64,000 nucleotides of DNA from NCBI GenBank assembly GCA_964540965.1, contig CAZIOT010000014.1, forward strand, positions 1 to 64,000, given 5' to 3'. Made by a program: the position numbers and the translations under genes. Every line of letters begins with the position of its first letter. Position 1 is the first letter of the stretch. A model generated the notes under the pieces. The model had not been told where the DNA came from and ran no database searches. It was given only the letters and a program-made list of their open reading frames with translations. This DNA comes from JADYZU01 sp964540965. Its GTDB lineage: Bacteria; Pseudomonadota; Alphaproteobacteria; Rhodobacterales; Rhodobacteraceae. Below are positions 15,872 to 23,657 of this stretch, piece after piece.

Positions 15872-16648
15872 TCACTCGACGCCCTGCACGTCGGGTGTCT
15901 GCCAGCCCAGATGCTGGCCGCCGTCGACGGCGATCATCTGCCCCGTCACCGCCCGCGCGGCAACCAGATACAGCAGCGCCTGCGCGATGTCGTCGGGGTT
16001 CGACCCGCGCTGCATCACCGTCGCCGCGCGCTGGCGCGCGAAATGCCCTTCGGACTGGCGGGCACCCTTCAGCGTCGGACCGGGGCCGATGGCATTGACC
16101 CTTACCCTTGGCGCCAGCGCCTGCGCCGCGGTCCGGGTCAGCGTCCACAGGCCGGCCTTGGCGATGGTATAGCTCATGAACTCGGGCGTCAGTTTCCACA
16201 CCCTCTGGTCGATCATGTTGACGACCAGCGCCTGCGCCTGCGGTTCGCCGTTCTCATCGGACACGGGCGCCGGGGCCTGGGCGGCAAAGGCCTGGGTCAG
16301 GACGAAGGGCGCGCGCAGGTTCGATTCAAGATGCCGGTCCCAGCTGGCCCGCGTCGCGCTGGTTATGTTGTCGTAGTCAAAGATCGAGGCATTGTTGACC
16401 AGAACCGTCAGCGGCCCGCCCAGCGCCTCGGCCGCCTGCCCGACCAGCGGCAGCACCTGCGCCTCGACCGTCAGGTCGGCCGCCAGCGCCGTGGCCCGGC
16501 GGCCCATGGCGCGCAATTCCTCGACCACCCCATCGGCCGCCGCGCCCGAGGTCGCGTAATGTACCGCCACGTCGAACCCGGCGCGGCCCAAAGCCAGCGC
16601 CATGGCACGGCCCAGCCGGGCGGCGCCGCCGGTGACAAGTGCCCTCAT
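15872..16648 (-). CDS. Short-chain dehydrogenase, pteridine/dihydromonapterin reductase-like
   Basis: A 258-residue SDR with the variant cofactor motif TGGAARLG (6-13); the Arg in this position (TGxxxRxG) is typical of pteridine reductases such as PTR1 and FolM rather than ordinary SDRs. NNAS and the catalytic Tyr-x3-Lys in 'SYTIAKAG' are present, together with 'QRVWKLTPEF' and 'RVNAIGPGPTL'. A role in reducing dihydrofolate or dihydromonapterin is therefore likely but not proven. Its ATG overlaps the stop of the preceding small gene by 4 bases. Confidence 0.8.
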   Translation of the reverse strand: MRALVTGGAARLGRAMALALGRAGFDVAVHYATSGAAADGVVEELRAMGRRATALAADLTVEAQVLPLVGQAAEALGGPLTVLVNNASIFDYDNITSATRASWDRHLESNLRAPFVLTQAFAAQAPAPVSDENGEPQAQALVVNMIDQRVWKLTPEFMSYTIAKAGLWTLTRTAAQALAPRVRVNAIGPGPTLKGARQSEGHFARQRAATVMQRGSNPDDIAQALLYLVAARAVTGQMIAVDGGQHLGWQTPDVQGVE

Positions 16649-16803
16649 GTCCGGTCCTTGCGGCAGTCGCAGGGGCCCTTGCCGATCAGCGGACGGCCGC
16701 AGCGGTCGCAATGGGTGGCCCGGCCCAGCCGCGGCAGCCGCCAGCGCCCGAGGATGGCCAGGACCGAGACGGCGACAAGCAGGAACAGCGCGCCCTTGAG
16801 CAT
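16645..16803 (-). CDS. Small membrane-anchored zinc-ribbon protein
   Basis: A 52-residue protein: one N-terminal hydrophobic segment (MLKGALFLLVAVSVLAIL) followed by a cysteine cluster Cys32-x2-Cys35 and Cys45-x-Cys47 ('HCDRCGRPLIGKGPCDC'). It probably sits in the inner membrane with a cytoplasmic zinc knuckle. It starts 3 bases after the sppA stop, and its stop overlaps the start of the SDR gene (ATGA), so it is a real member of a three-gene operon. Its function is unknown. Confidence 0.8.
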   Translation of the reverse strand: MLKGALFLLVAVSVLAILGRWRLPRLGRATHCDRCGRPLIGKGPCDCRKDRT

Positions 16804-16806
16804 GAT

Positions 16807-17598
16807 CTACAACCCGTAACGGGCGAAGGCCGCCCGATCCTCGACCGCGCCGATGGCCTGATCCACCGCCGCCACCCCCAGCCGCGACAAAAGCCCCTTG
16901 CGTTGCCCATAGCGGCGAAAGCGCACCTTGTCGCCGAAAAGTTCGTGCATTTTCGGCACCATATGGGCGATGCCATCAGCAAGCCCCAGCGCCACCGCCC
17001 GCTCGCCCAGCCAGAATTCGCCGGTGTACAGGTCGGGATCCTCGGCCAGCCAGTCGCCGCGCCGCTTGCGCACCTGCGCGATGAAATAGTCGTGCAGTTC
17101 GGACAACAGCCGCTCGAGCCGCGCGACATCTTCGGGGCGCTCGGGCTGGAACGGGTCGAGCTGCGATTTCGACCGGCCGGCGGTGTGGATGCGACGTTCG
17201 ACACCGTAACGCCCGATCAGGTCCGACAGGCCGAAACCGGCGCTGATGACGCCGATGGACCCGACGATCGATCCGCGGTCGACCCAGATCCGGTCTGCCG
17301 CCGTAGCCAGCCAATACCCGCCCGAGGCCGCGACATCCTCGACAAAGGCGTGGACGGGCACCTTCTTTTCCTCGGACAGCCGCCGGATGCGCGCCGCGAT
17401 AAGCGAGGATTGCACCGGCGACCCGCCGGGCGAATTGATCTGCAACGCCACCGCAACGGGCCGTCCCTTGGCAAAGGCCCGTTCGATCAGCGGCGCCAGC
17501 GTGGCATCGGACAGACCGCGCGCGCCGGTGGTGATCGTGCCTTGCAGGCGGATCACATGGACGGTCGGCGGGCGGGACAGAAAGGGGATGCGGCTCAT
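16807..17598 (-). CDS. sppA: S49 family peptidase (signal peptide peptidase SppA-like)
   Basis: A 263-residue single-domain S49 peptidase. It shows 'LQINSPGGSPVQSSLI', the nucleophile Ser in 'DVAASGGYWLA', and 'DRGSIVGSIGVISAGFG'. The likely general base is the Lys in 'GRSKSQLDPFQPE'. Unlike typical SppA there is no obvious N-terminal membrane anchor; the chain begins MSRIPFLSRPPTVHVIRLQG, so it may be SohB-like or cytoplasmic. It is the first gene of the operon with the small zinc-ribbon protein and the SDR. Confidence 0.88.
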   Translation of the reverse strand: MSRIPFLSRPPTVHVIRLQGTITTGARGLSDATLAPLIERAFAKGRPVAVALQINSPGGSPVQSSLIAARIRRLSEEKKVPVHAFVEDVAASGGYWLATAADRIWVDRGSIVGSIGVISAGFGLSDLIGRYGVERRIHTAGRSKSQLDPFQPERPEDVARLERLLSELHDYFIAQVRKRRGDWLAEDPDLYTGEFWLGERAVALGLADGIAHMVPKMHELFGDKVRFRRYGQRKGLLSRLGVAAVDQAIGAVEDRAAFARYGL

Positions 17599-17688
17599 GG
17601 GGATGAACCTAGGTGCAAGGCCCATCCCCGGCAAGTCCGGGCGGCGCGACAACCGCGCGCCGGCGGCCACCGGCCCGCAAGCCCGGTT

Positions 17689-17925
17689 CTAGTGGCAGAG
17701 CAGGACCGAGATGGCGTCGACCCAGTCGCCGCTGGCGATAAAGTGCCCGCCGTCGATGTGGAGAATGTTCTCGTCGCGCATGACATTTTTCATCAGCGTA
17801 AGCCGGCCCCCGTCGGTGTGGCCGACTTCCATGGTAAGGTCATTGTATTGCGGCCGCACAACAACATTCGCCATGCCGCTGCACGAGTCGGCGCCCCAGG
17901 CTGCGCAAAGTTCCCGGCTTCCCAT
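17689..17925 (-). CDS. Hypothetical protein
   Basis: A 78-residue open frame from ATG 17925 (MGSRELCAAWGADSCSGM...) to a TAG at 17689, rich in His, Asp and Val with a C-terminal 'GDWVDAISVLLCH'. I recognise no family. The coding potential is moderate: its base composition is more AT-rich than the neighbours, and there is no strong ribosome-binding site. It lies between the ABC-2 permease gene and sppA on the same strand. It could be a short acquired gene or the fragment of a larger one. Confidence 0.45.
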   Translation of the reverse strand: MGSRELCAAWGADSCSGMANVVVRPQYNDLTMEVGHTDGGRLTLMKNVMRDENILHIDGGHFIASGDWVDAISVLLCH

Positions 17926-17990
17926 GAACAGGGCCGCTTTTCTCGCACAGATCGACCGACACTGCCCCCGCCCGGCGGCAGACCGCACCC

Positions 17991-18752
17991 TCACGCCCGG
18001 ATGCGCCAGCCGGTGCGAAAGATCCATGTCACCAGCGCGATGCCGATCACGATGAACACCGCGACCGCCCCAAGGCTCACCGCGACCGGCACGTCGCCCA
18101 CCCCGAAAAAGGCCCAGCGAAAGCCGGAAATCAGATAGACCACCGGATTGAACAGCGCGACCGTCTGCCAGAATTCCGGCAGTTGCGACACCGCATAGAA
18201 CGACCCACCCAGAAAGATCAGCGGCGTCAGCACCAGAAGCGGGATCAGCTGCAATTGCTGCCAGTCGCGCGACCAGATGCCGATGACGAACCCCAGAAGG
18301 CTGAAACACAGGGAAATGAGGACAAGAAAGGCCACCATCGCCACCGGATGCGCGATCTGCAGGTCGACAAAGAAAAAGGCGGTGGCCAGGATCACCAGCC
18401 CGATGATGATCGACTTCGTCGCCGCCGCGCCGACATAGCCCAGCACGATTTCCGCCGCCCCGACCGGCGCGGACAAGAGTTCATAGATCGTCCCCGAATA
18501 TTTCGGCATGAAGATCCCGAAACTCGCGTTCGACACCGATTGCGTCATGATCGTCAGCATGATCAGCCCCGGCACGATGAAGGCGCCATAGGTCACGCCG
18601 TCAACGGCGGTAAAACTTGACCCGATGGCCGCGCCGAAAACCACGAAATAGAGCGAGGTCGAGATGACCGGCGAAATCAGGCTTTCGATCACGGTGCGAA
18701 AGAACCGCGCCATTTCAAGGCCATAGATTGCCCGGACAGCATGGGTGTTCAT
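17991..18752 (-). CDS. ABC-2 type transporter permease
   Basis: A 253-residue membrane subunit with six predicted transmembrane helices of the ABC-2 family ('FFRTVIESLISPVISTSLYFVVFG', and the C-terminal 'LSPL/NPVVYLISGFRW'-type motif, here 'FNPVVYLISGFRWAFFG'). It works with the ATPase encoded immediately upstream, whose stop overlaps this ATG by 4 bases. The substrate is unknown; this architecture is used for drug, lipid or polysaccharide export. Confidence 0.9.
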   Translation of the reverse strand: MNTHAVRAIYGLEMARFFRTVIESLISPVISTSLYFVVFGAAIGSSFTAVDGVTYGAFIVPGLIMLTIMTQSVSNASFGIFMPKYSGTIYELLSAPVGAAEIVLGYVGAAATKSIIIGLVILATAFFFVDLQIAHPVAMVAFLVLISLCFSLLGFVIGIWSRDWQQLQLIPLLVLTPLIFLGGSFYAVSQLPEFWQTVALFNPVVYLISGFRWAFFGVGDVPVAVSLGAVAVFIVIGIALVTWIFRTGWRIRA

Positions 18753-19675
18753 GGCGCCTCCTTGACCAGCCCGACGAAGATTTCCTCAAGGCTGGATTGC
18801 CTTGTGGCAAGATCGGCCATGACCAGGCCCGAGGATTGCAGATCCGACAGCAGCCGGCCGATGCCGGTGCGTTCCGCCTTGGTGTCATAGGTATAGACCA
18901 GCGACTGCCCGTCCGGTCCGATCGCCAGCCCGTCACGGGCCAGCGCCTCGGGGATCGCGGACAGGGGCGCGGTCAAGGCGACGACCAGTTCCTTGCGCCC
19001 CATCCGTTGCATCAGCCCGGCCTTGTCCTCGACCAGCAGGAGGCGGCCCCTCGCGATGATGCCTACGCGGTCGGCCATCGCCTCGGCCTCTTCGATGTAA
19101 TGGGTGGTCAGGATGATGGTGACGCCGGCCGCCCGCATCGCGCGCACCGCGGCCCACATGTCCTTGCGCAGTTCGACGTCGACGCCGGCGGTGGGTTCGT
19201 CAAGGAACAGCACCCGCGGCTCGTGGCTCAGCGCCTTGGCGATCAGCACCCGGCGCTTCATGCCGCCCGACAGTTCCGTCACCTTGCTGTCGCGCTTGTC
19301 CCACAGCGACAAGAGCCTGAGCACGCTTTCGACATGGCCGTCATCGCGCGGCTTGCCGAACAGGCCGCGCGAATAGCGCACCACGTCGATCACCCTTTCA
19401 TAGGCGTCAAGCGTGATTTCCTGCGGCACAAGGCCGATCAGGCTGCGCACCATGCGCCAGTCGCGGTGAATGTCGTGGCCGGCGACGGTGATCGTGCCGG
19501 CGGTCGGCCGGACCAGCCCGCAGATCGCCGAAATCAGCGTGGTCTTGCCGGCGCCGTTCGGCCCCAGCAGGGCGATGATCTCGCCCTCGTCGATGTCAAG
19601 ATCGACGCCCTTCAGCGCCTCGAACCCGCCGGCATAGGTCTTGCGCAGGCCCTGGACCGAAACGATTGCGGCCAT
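18749..19675 (-). CDS. ABC transporter ATP-binding protein
   Basis: A 308-residue ATPase of the DrrA/CcmA-like group. Walker A is GPNGAGKTT, the signature is LSGGMKRR, and Walker B is 'VLFLDEPTAGVD' with the switch His in 'LTTHYIEEAE'. The C-terminal extension after the core is typical of ABC-2 drug exporters. Of two in-frame ATGs, 19675 is preferred: GAGGGGG is about 9 bases upstream of it but abuts the ATG at 19684. Confidence 0.92.
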   Translation of the reverse strand: MAAIVSVQGLRKTYAGGFEALKGVDLDIDEGEIIALLGPNGAGKTTLISAICGLVRPTAGTITVAGHDIHRDWRMVRSLIGLVPQEITLDAYERVIDVVRYSRGLFGKPRDDGHVESVLRLLSLWDKRDSKVTELSGGMKRRVLIAKALSHEPRVLFLDEPTAGVDVELRKDMWAAVRAMRAAGVTIILTTHYIEEAEAMADRVGIIARGRLLLVEDKAGLMQRMGRKELVVALTAPLSAIPEALARDGLAIGPDGQSLVYTYDTKAERTGIGRLLSDLQSSGLVMADLATRQSSLEEIFVGLVKEAP

Positions 19676-19819
19676 CTGACCCATCCCCCTCGTGACTGCC
19701 CGCCCGACCTAAGCCAATGCGGCGGCGGCGGAAAGGTGGGCAGTGATCCCGGAACCCGTTTCCTGCCGGAATCCATATCCCGGCCCCTCGACGGCACCGC
19801 GGGCCGTCGCGGCGCAGTT

Positions 19820-20365
19820 TCACGGGTTTCCGGCAAATCGCTCCAGCTCGGCGAAGATTTCCCGCCAGGTGTCCTCGGTCACCGGAATGCCGACAAGACA
19901 GCGCAGGAAGAACGCACCTTCGGCGGCCAGATAGGCGGTGCGCCGGCGTTTGGCGTCGTCGCCGGCGGCCCCGAGGTCTCCCAATCTCTGCCGATACCAG
20001 GCGCGCATGCTCTCGCTCACTTCGTCGTGGCCTGCGAGCACCGCCAGCATCGTCGCCACGCGCTGGCCGGTCGCCGTGAACATGTCATCGATCGTCGTGT
20101 GCAGATGGGCGGCAAGATGCGCGTGAGGCGAGGTTTCGCCCCCCAGCGCGGCGGTGTAGCGTTCCTTCTCTTCCGCCATCCAGCGGTTGATCAACTGGTC
20201 GATCAGCGCCGTTCGCGTTCCGAAGGCGGACTGGACGCTTGCCTTGCTAAGCCCGGCCTCTGTCGCAACCGTTGCAAAGGAAAGGGCCGCGGCACCGCTT
20301 TTCGCGACGACCGCCTCGGCCGCATCAAGCACCATGTTTCGATCGATCGTTCTTGGCCTTGCCAT
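19820..20365 (-). CDS. TetR/AcrR family repressor of the divergent PACE pump
   Basis: A 181-residue regulator with an N-terminal helix-turn-helix ('DAAEAVVAKSGAAALSFATVATEAGLSKASVQSAFGTRTALID'). The gene is divergent from the PACE efflux gene, with 92 bases between the starts, and a perfect 12-base palindrome lies in the shared promoter. It therefore very likely represses both itself and the pump, released by a toxic ligand; the ligand is unknown. Confidence 0.88.
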   Translation of the reverse strand: MARPRTIDRNMVLDAAEAVVAKSGAAALSFATVATEAGLSKASVQSAFGTRTALIDQLINRWMAEEKERYTAALGGETSPHAHLAAHLHTTIDDMFTATGQRVATMLAVLAGHDEVSESMRAWYRQRLGDLGAAGDDAKRRRTAYLAAEGAFFLRCLVGIPVTEDTWREIFAELERFAGNP

Positions 20366-20376
20366 GAATCGCCCCC

Positions 20377-20405
20377 TTGACTCGGTATAAATACGATCGT
20401 ATCTA
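20377..20405 (+). promoter_or_regulatory. PACE pump promoter with embedded TetR operator
   Basis: TTGACT (20377-20382) and TATCTA (20400-20405) are exactly 17 bases apart. The perfect palindrome ATACGATCGTAT (20391-20402) fills the end of the spacer and the first bases of the -10, so bound repressor would block polymerase directly. The palindrome also lies 26 bases from the TetR start on the other strand, fitting autoregulation. Confidence 0.75.
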
Positions 20406-20457
20406 AAACCCGTTGCCAGCGCAAGCTGGACCTGCCTTTGACCCGACGGAGCCGTTG

Positions 20458-20889
20458 ATGTTCTCGATGAACCCCCTGCCTCGCAGAATCACCTATGTCG
20501 TGCTGTTCGAGGCGCTTGCCATCCTGCTTTCCACCGTCCTGCTGGCGGTGCTGAGTGACGGTGGCGCACATGGGAACCTGCCCGTCGCGGTCGCATCCTC
20601 CATGGCCGCTGTCGTCTGGAATTTCATCTACAACACGATGTTCGAAGCGTGGGAGCAGAGACGCGGCATCGCGACCCGCACCCTGTTTGTCCGGGTCGTG
20701 CATACGGTTGGGTTCGAGGGCGGGCTTCTGGTCATCCTGATCCCGCTATTCATGTGGTGGTACGCCGTGGGCCCGCTGACTGCCCTTGCCATGGAAACTG
20801 CCCTGCTCGTCTTCTTCCTGGTGTTCACCTTCGTATTCACATGGGCCTTTGACACCGTTGTCAGGCGGTCGGACCCTGTGGCGGCGTAA
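20458..20889 (+). CDS. PACE family antimicrobial efflux transporter
   Basis: A 143-residue inner-membrane protein with four transmembrane helices in two repeated halves (bacterial transmembrane pair domains). Family hallmarks are 'RRITYVVLFEALAILLS', 'WNFIYNTMFEAWEQRR', 'RVVHTVGFEGGLL' and the terminal 'FTFVFTWAFDTV'. PACE proteins such as AceI export biguanides like chlorhexidine and related cationic compounds, coupled to protons. The ATG at 20458 has ACGGAG upstream; a second ATG at 20467 is possible. The divergent TetR gene and operator support inducible expression. Confidence 0.92.
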   Translation: MFSMNPLPRRITYVVLFEALAILLSTVLLAVLSDGGAHGNLPVAVASSMAAVVWNFIYNTMFEAWEQRRGIATRTLFVRVVHTVGFEGGLLVILIPLFMWWYAVGPLTALAMETALLVFFLVFTFVFTWAFDTVVRRSDPVAA

Positions 20890-21098
20890 GACCCGACTAA
20901 CCAAGTCGCGACACCGCCACGAACGCCAGCCTTCCCCGCATAACGGACAGGCGCGACAAAGGTCTGCAAACCGTGGTCGTGCCCCCCGTCCCGGGTATCC
21001 GGCCCCGGGCAGAGGGGACGCCGCGAAAATGGCAACGGGGCTGGCGCGTGGCTGCGGGCTGCGGCAAGGTCAATTGCCACCATGAGACAGGAGCCCGC

Positions 21099-21602
21099 AT
21101 GATCCGCGATGCCACCCCGGCCGATGCCGAGGCGATTGCCGCGATCTACAACCATGCCGTCCGGACGACGACCGCGATCTGGAACGACACGACCGTCGAT
21201 GCCGCCAACCGCACAGGCTGGATGCAGGACCGGCAGGGTGGCGGCTTTGCCGTGCTGGTGGCCGAGACCGGGGGCGAAGTTCTGGGCTATGGCGCCTTCG
21301 GCCCCTTCCGCGCCTTCGACGGCTACCGCCTTACGGTCGAACATTCGGTCTATGTCGCGCCGGGGGCGCAGGGCCGGGGCCTTGGCCGAACCATCCTGTC
21401 GGCCTTGGCCGACCGCGCCGCGGGCGCCGGGTTTCACGCCATGATCGGCGCCATCGAATCGGGCAATGCCGGATCGCTGGCCCTGCATGCCAGGCTGGGG
21501 TTTTCCGAGGTCGGGCGCCTGCCGCAGGTCGGGCAGAAATTCGGCCGCTGGCTGGATCTGGTGCTGATGCAGCGGCTGCTGGACGGGCGCGCGGCGCCTT
21601 AG
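21099..21602 (+). CDS. GNAT N-acetyltransferase, phosphinothricin/methionine sulfoximine type
   Basis: A 167-residue acetyltransferase. 'IRDATPADAEAIAAIYNHAVRTTTAIWNDTTVD' and the acetyl-CoA motif 'VYVAPGAQGRGLGRTIL' match the Pat/Bar/MddA group, which acetylates phosphinothricin and methionine sulfone or sulfoximine. An AGGAG lies 6 bases before the ATG at 21099. The 209-base gap upstream shows no gene. Its 3' end overlaps the convergent folate gene by 4 bases. Confidence 0.85.
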   Translation: MIRDATPADAEAIAAIYNHAVRTTTAIWNDTTVDAANRTGWMQDRQGGGFAVLVAETGGEVLGYGAFGPFRAFDGYRLTVEHSVYVAPGAQGRGLGRTILSALADRAAGAGFHAMIGAIESGNAGSLALHARLGFSEVGRLPQVGQKFGRWLDLVLMQRLLDGRAAP

Positions 21603-22165
21603 CGCCCCTCGGGCACGATCACCCCGGCTTCGGTCACGATCAGGTCAAGCGGCTGGTCCACGGGTTCCAGCGGCAGGGCGTCGTCCTCTTGCGCGGCCCA
21701 GGCAAAGCCCACGGCCGTCACCGGCCCCGCCGCCCGCAGCGCGGCCAGCGTGCGGTCGTAGAAACCGCCGCCATAACCCAGCCGGCCGCCGCGCCGGTCA
21801 AAGGCGACCAGCGGCACGATCAGCACCTGCGGCACCAGCCACTCCGGCACCGCCGGCACCTTTGCGCCGAACGGCCCGTCGACCATCGCGCCCGGCGTCC
21901 AGCGGGCAAAGCGCAGCGGCTGGCCCTTGCCGATGATGACCGGCACCGCCACCGGCCCGTCATGGATTTCCATCGCAGGCAGGGGGTCGATCTCGGTCCG
22001 CATCGCCATATAGCCTGCCAGCACCTTGCCGCGATGCGCGGCCAGCACCGCCCGCAGATGCGCGGCGGGGTCGGGGTGGCCGGCGGCATGGGCCGGGGCG
22101 CGGCGGGCAAAGGCCGCCTTGCGCGCCGCGGCCTTGGCCGCCGCCAGATCGTCCGCCCCGGTCAC
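21599..22165 (-). CDS. fau: 5-formyltetrahydrofolate cyclo-ligase
   Basis: ATP-dependent conversion of 5-formyl- to 5,10-methenyl-tetrahydrofolate. The 188-residue protein shows 'VLIVPLVAFDRRGGRLGYGGGFYDRTL', the family signature with the ATP/metal-binding Gly-rich loop, and an N-terminal basic helix 'AKAAARKAAFARR'. It overlaps the mgtE stop by 4 bases (ATGA), so the two form an operon. Confidence 0.93.
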   Translation of the reverse strand: MTGADDLAAAKAAARKAAFARRAPAHAAGHPDPAAHLRAVLAAHRGKVLAGYMAMRTEIDPLPAMEIHDGPVAVPVIIGKGQPLRFARWTPGAMVDGPFGAKVPAVPEWLVPQVLIVPLVAFDRRGGRLGYGGGFYDRTLAALRAAGPVTAVGFAWAAQEDDALPLEPVDQPLDLIVTEAGVIVPEGR

Positions 22166-23544
22166 AGCAGGATCACCGAGGCCAGCCCGAGGAAGGCAAA
22201 GAACCCGACCACATCCGTCACCGTGGTCACGAACGGACCCGAGGCGATGGCCGGATCGACCCGCAGCCGGTCAAGCGCGATGGGGATCAGCACGCCGGCT
22301 CCGGCGGCGGCGATCAGGTTGACGATCATCGCCAGACCGATGACCACGCCCAGCATCGGGTTGCCGAAGCGATACCACGACACCGCGCCGATGATGACCG
22401 CGAAGGCCGCCCCGTTCAGCACGCCCACCGCCACTTCGCGCCCGATCACCCGCCGCGCGTTCGAGGCGGTCAGATCGCGCGTCGCCAGCGCCCGCACCGC
22501 CACCGTCAGCCCCTGCGTCCCCGCCGCCCCGCCCATCGAGGCGACGATCGGCATCAGCACCGCAAGGGCCACGATCTGCGTGATCGCGCCTTCGAACAGG
22601 CCGATCACCATCGAGGCCAGCACCGCCGTCACCAGATTGACGCCCAGCCAGGGCGCGCGGCTTTTCACCGTGTCCCAGACGCGGTCGGTGACATTCGCCT
22701 CGCCGCCGACGCCGGCAAGGCTGAGCATGTCCTCCTCGTGTTCCTCGTCCAGGATCCGCACCGCATCGTCGATGGTGATGACGCCGACCAGCCGGTCGTC
22801 ATCATCGACCACCGGGGCGGAAATCAGGTGGTAGCGGGTAAAGGCGCGGGCGACCTCCTCTTCCTCGTCCTCGACATGGAAGGGGCGGAAACTGTCCTCG
22901 GTGATGTCGCGCAGCCGGGTCGCGGCGGGCGACGACAGGATGCGGCCCAGCGTGCAATAGCCCACCGGCTTCATCCGCGGATCGACCAGCACGACGTGAT
23001 AGAACTGGTCGGGCAGCGGCGTGCCTGACCGCAGAAAGGTCGTGGCATCGGCGACGGTCCAGTGTTCGGGGGCGCGCACCACCTCGACCTGCATCAGGCG
23101 GCCGGCAGAGTTTTCCGGATAGGCCAGCGCCTTTTCCACCGCCACCCGCTCGGACGCGGGCAGCGCGGCCAGGACCGCCTCCTGCTTGTCCTCTTCCAGC
23201 GTCTCGACCAGATCGACGACATCGTCGGAATCCAGCTCGCGCACCGCTTCGGCCAGCTCGGTGGGGTGCAGCAGGTCGACCACATCGTCGCGCAGGCCCT
23301 CGGCCAGTTCCGACAGCACCTCGCCGTCGATGCGGCCGGGGGCGAGGGCCGCGAAATCGCGCCGTTCGCGCGGCGACAGATGTTCGATCAGGTCGGCGAT
23401 GTCGGCCGGGTGCAGCGGGTCGAGGATTTCCGGCAGCGGCGCGGCATCGCCGGCGTCCAGCGCGGCGCGCACCTCGGCCACCGTGCCCTCGGGCAGGCCG
23501 AAGATGTCGTCGTCATTGTCCTGGGTCTGTTCGTTTTCCGCCAT
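22162..23544 (-). CDS. mgtE: Magnesium transporter MgtE
   Basis: Mg2+ channel of 460 residues. Order: an acidic N-terminal domain of helical repeats (about 25-140; 'LHPADIADLIEHLSPRERRDF'), two CBS domains (about 145-265; 'YCTLGRILSS', 'LVGVITIDDAVRILDEEHEED'), and five C-terminal transmembrane helices with 'MPIVASMGGAAGTQG' lining the pore. The N-terminal and CBS domains gate the pore by sensing cytoplasmic Mg2+. I start at ATG 23544 (MAENEQ), not the GTG at 23556. Confidence 0.95.
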   Translation of the reverse strand: MAENEQTQDNDDDIFGLPEGTVAEVRAALDAGDAAPLPEILDPLHPADIADLIEHLSPRERRDFAALAPGRIDGEVLSELAEGLRDDVVDLLHPTELAEAVRELDSDDVVDLVETLEEDKQEAVLAALPASERVAVEKALAYPENSAGRLMQVEVVRAPEHWTVADATTFLRSGTPLPDQFYHVVLVDPRMKPVGYCTLGRILSSPAATRLRDITEDSFRPFHVEDEEEEVARAFTRYHLISAPVVDDDDRLVGVITIDDAVRILDEEHEEDMLSLAGVGGEANVTDRVWDTVKSRAPWLGVNLVTAVLASMVIGLFEGAITQIVALAVLMPIVASMGGAAGTQGLTVAVRALATRDLTASNARRVIGREVAVGVLNGAAFAVIIGAVSWYRFGNPMLGVVIGLAMIVNLIAAAGAGVLIPIALDRLRVDPAIASGPFVTTVTDVVGFFAFLGLASVILL

Positions 23545-23657
23545 GACCCGCCCCACCCTGTCTGCCCCGACCTACCGCCGCCAGCCGGCGCTGACAACCG
23601 CGGGCGCACCCCTTTTCAGCCGTTTACGCCCGCCGCGCCGCCGCATAGCCTGCGGTC

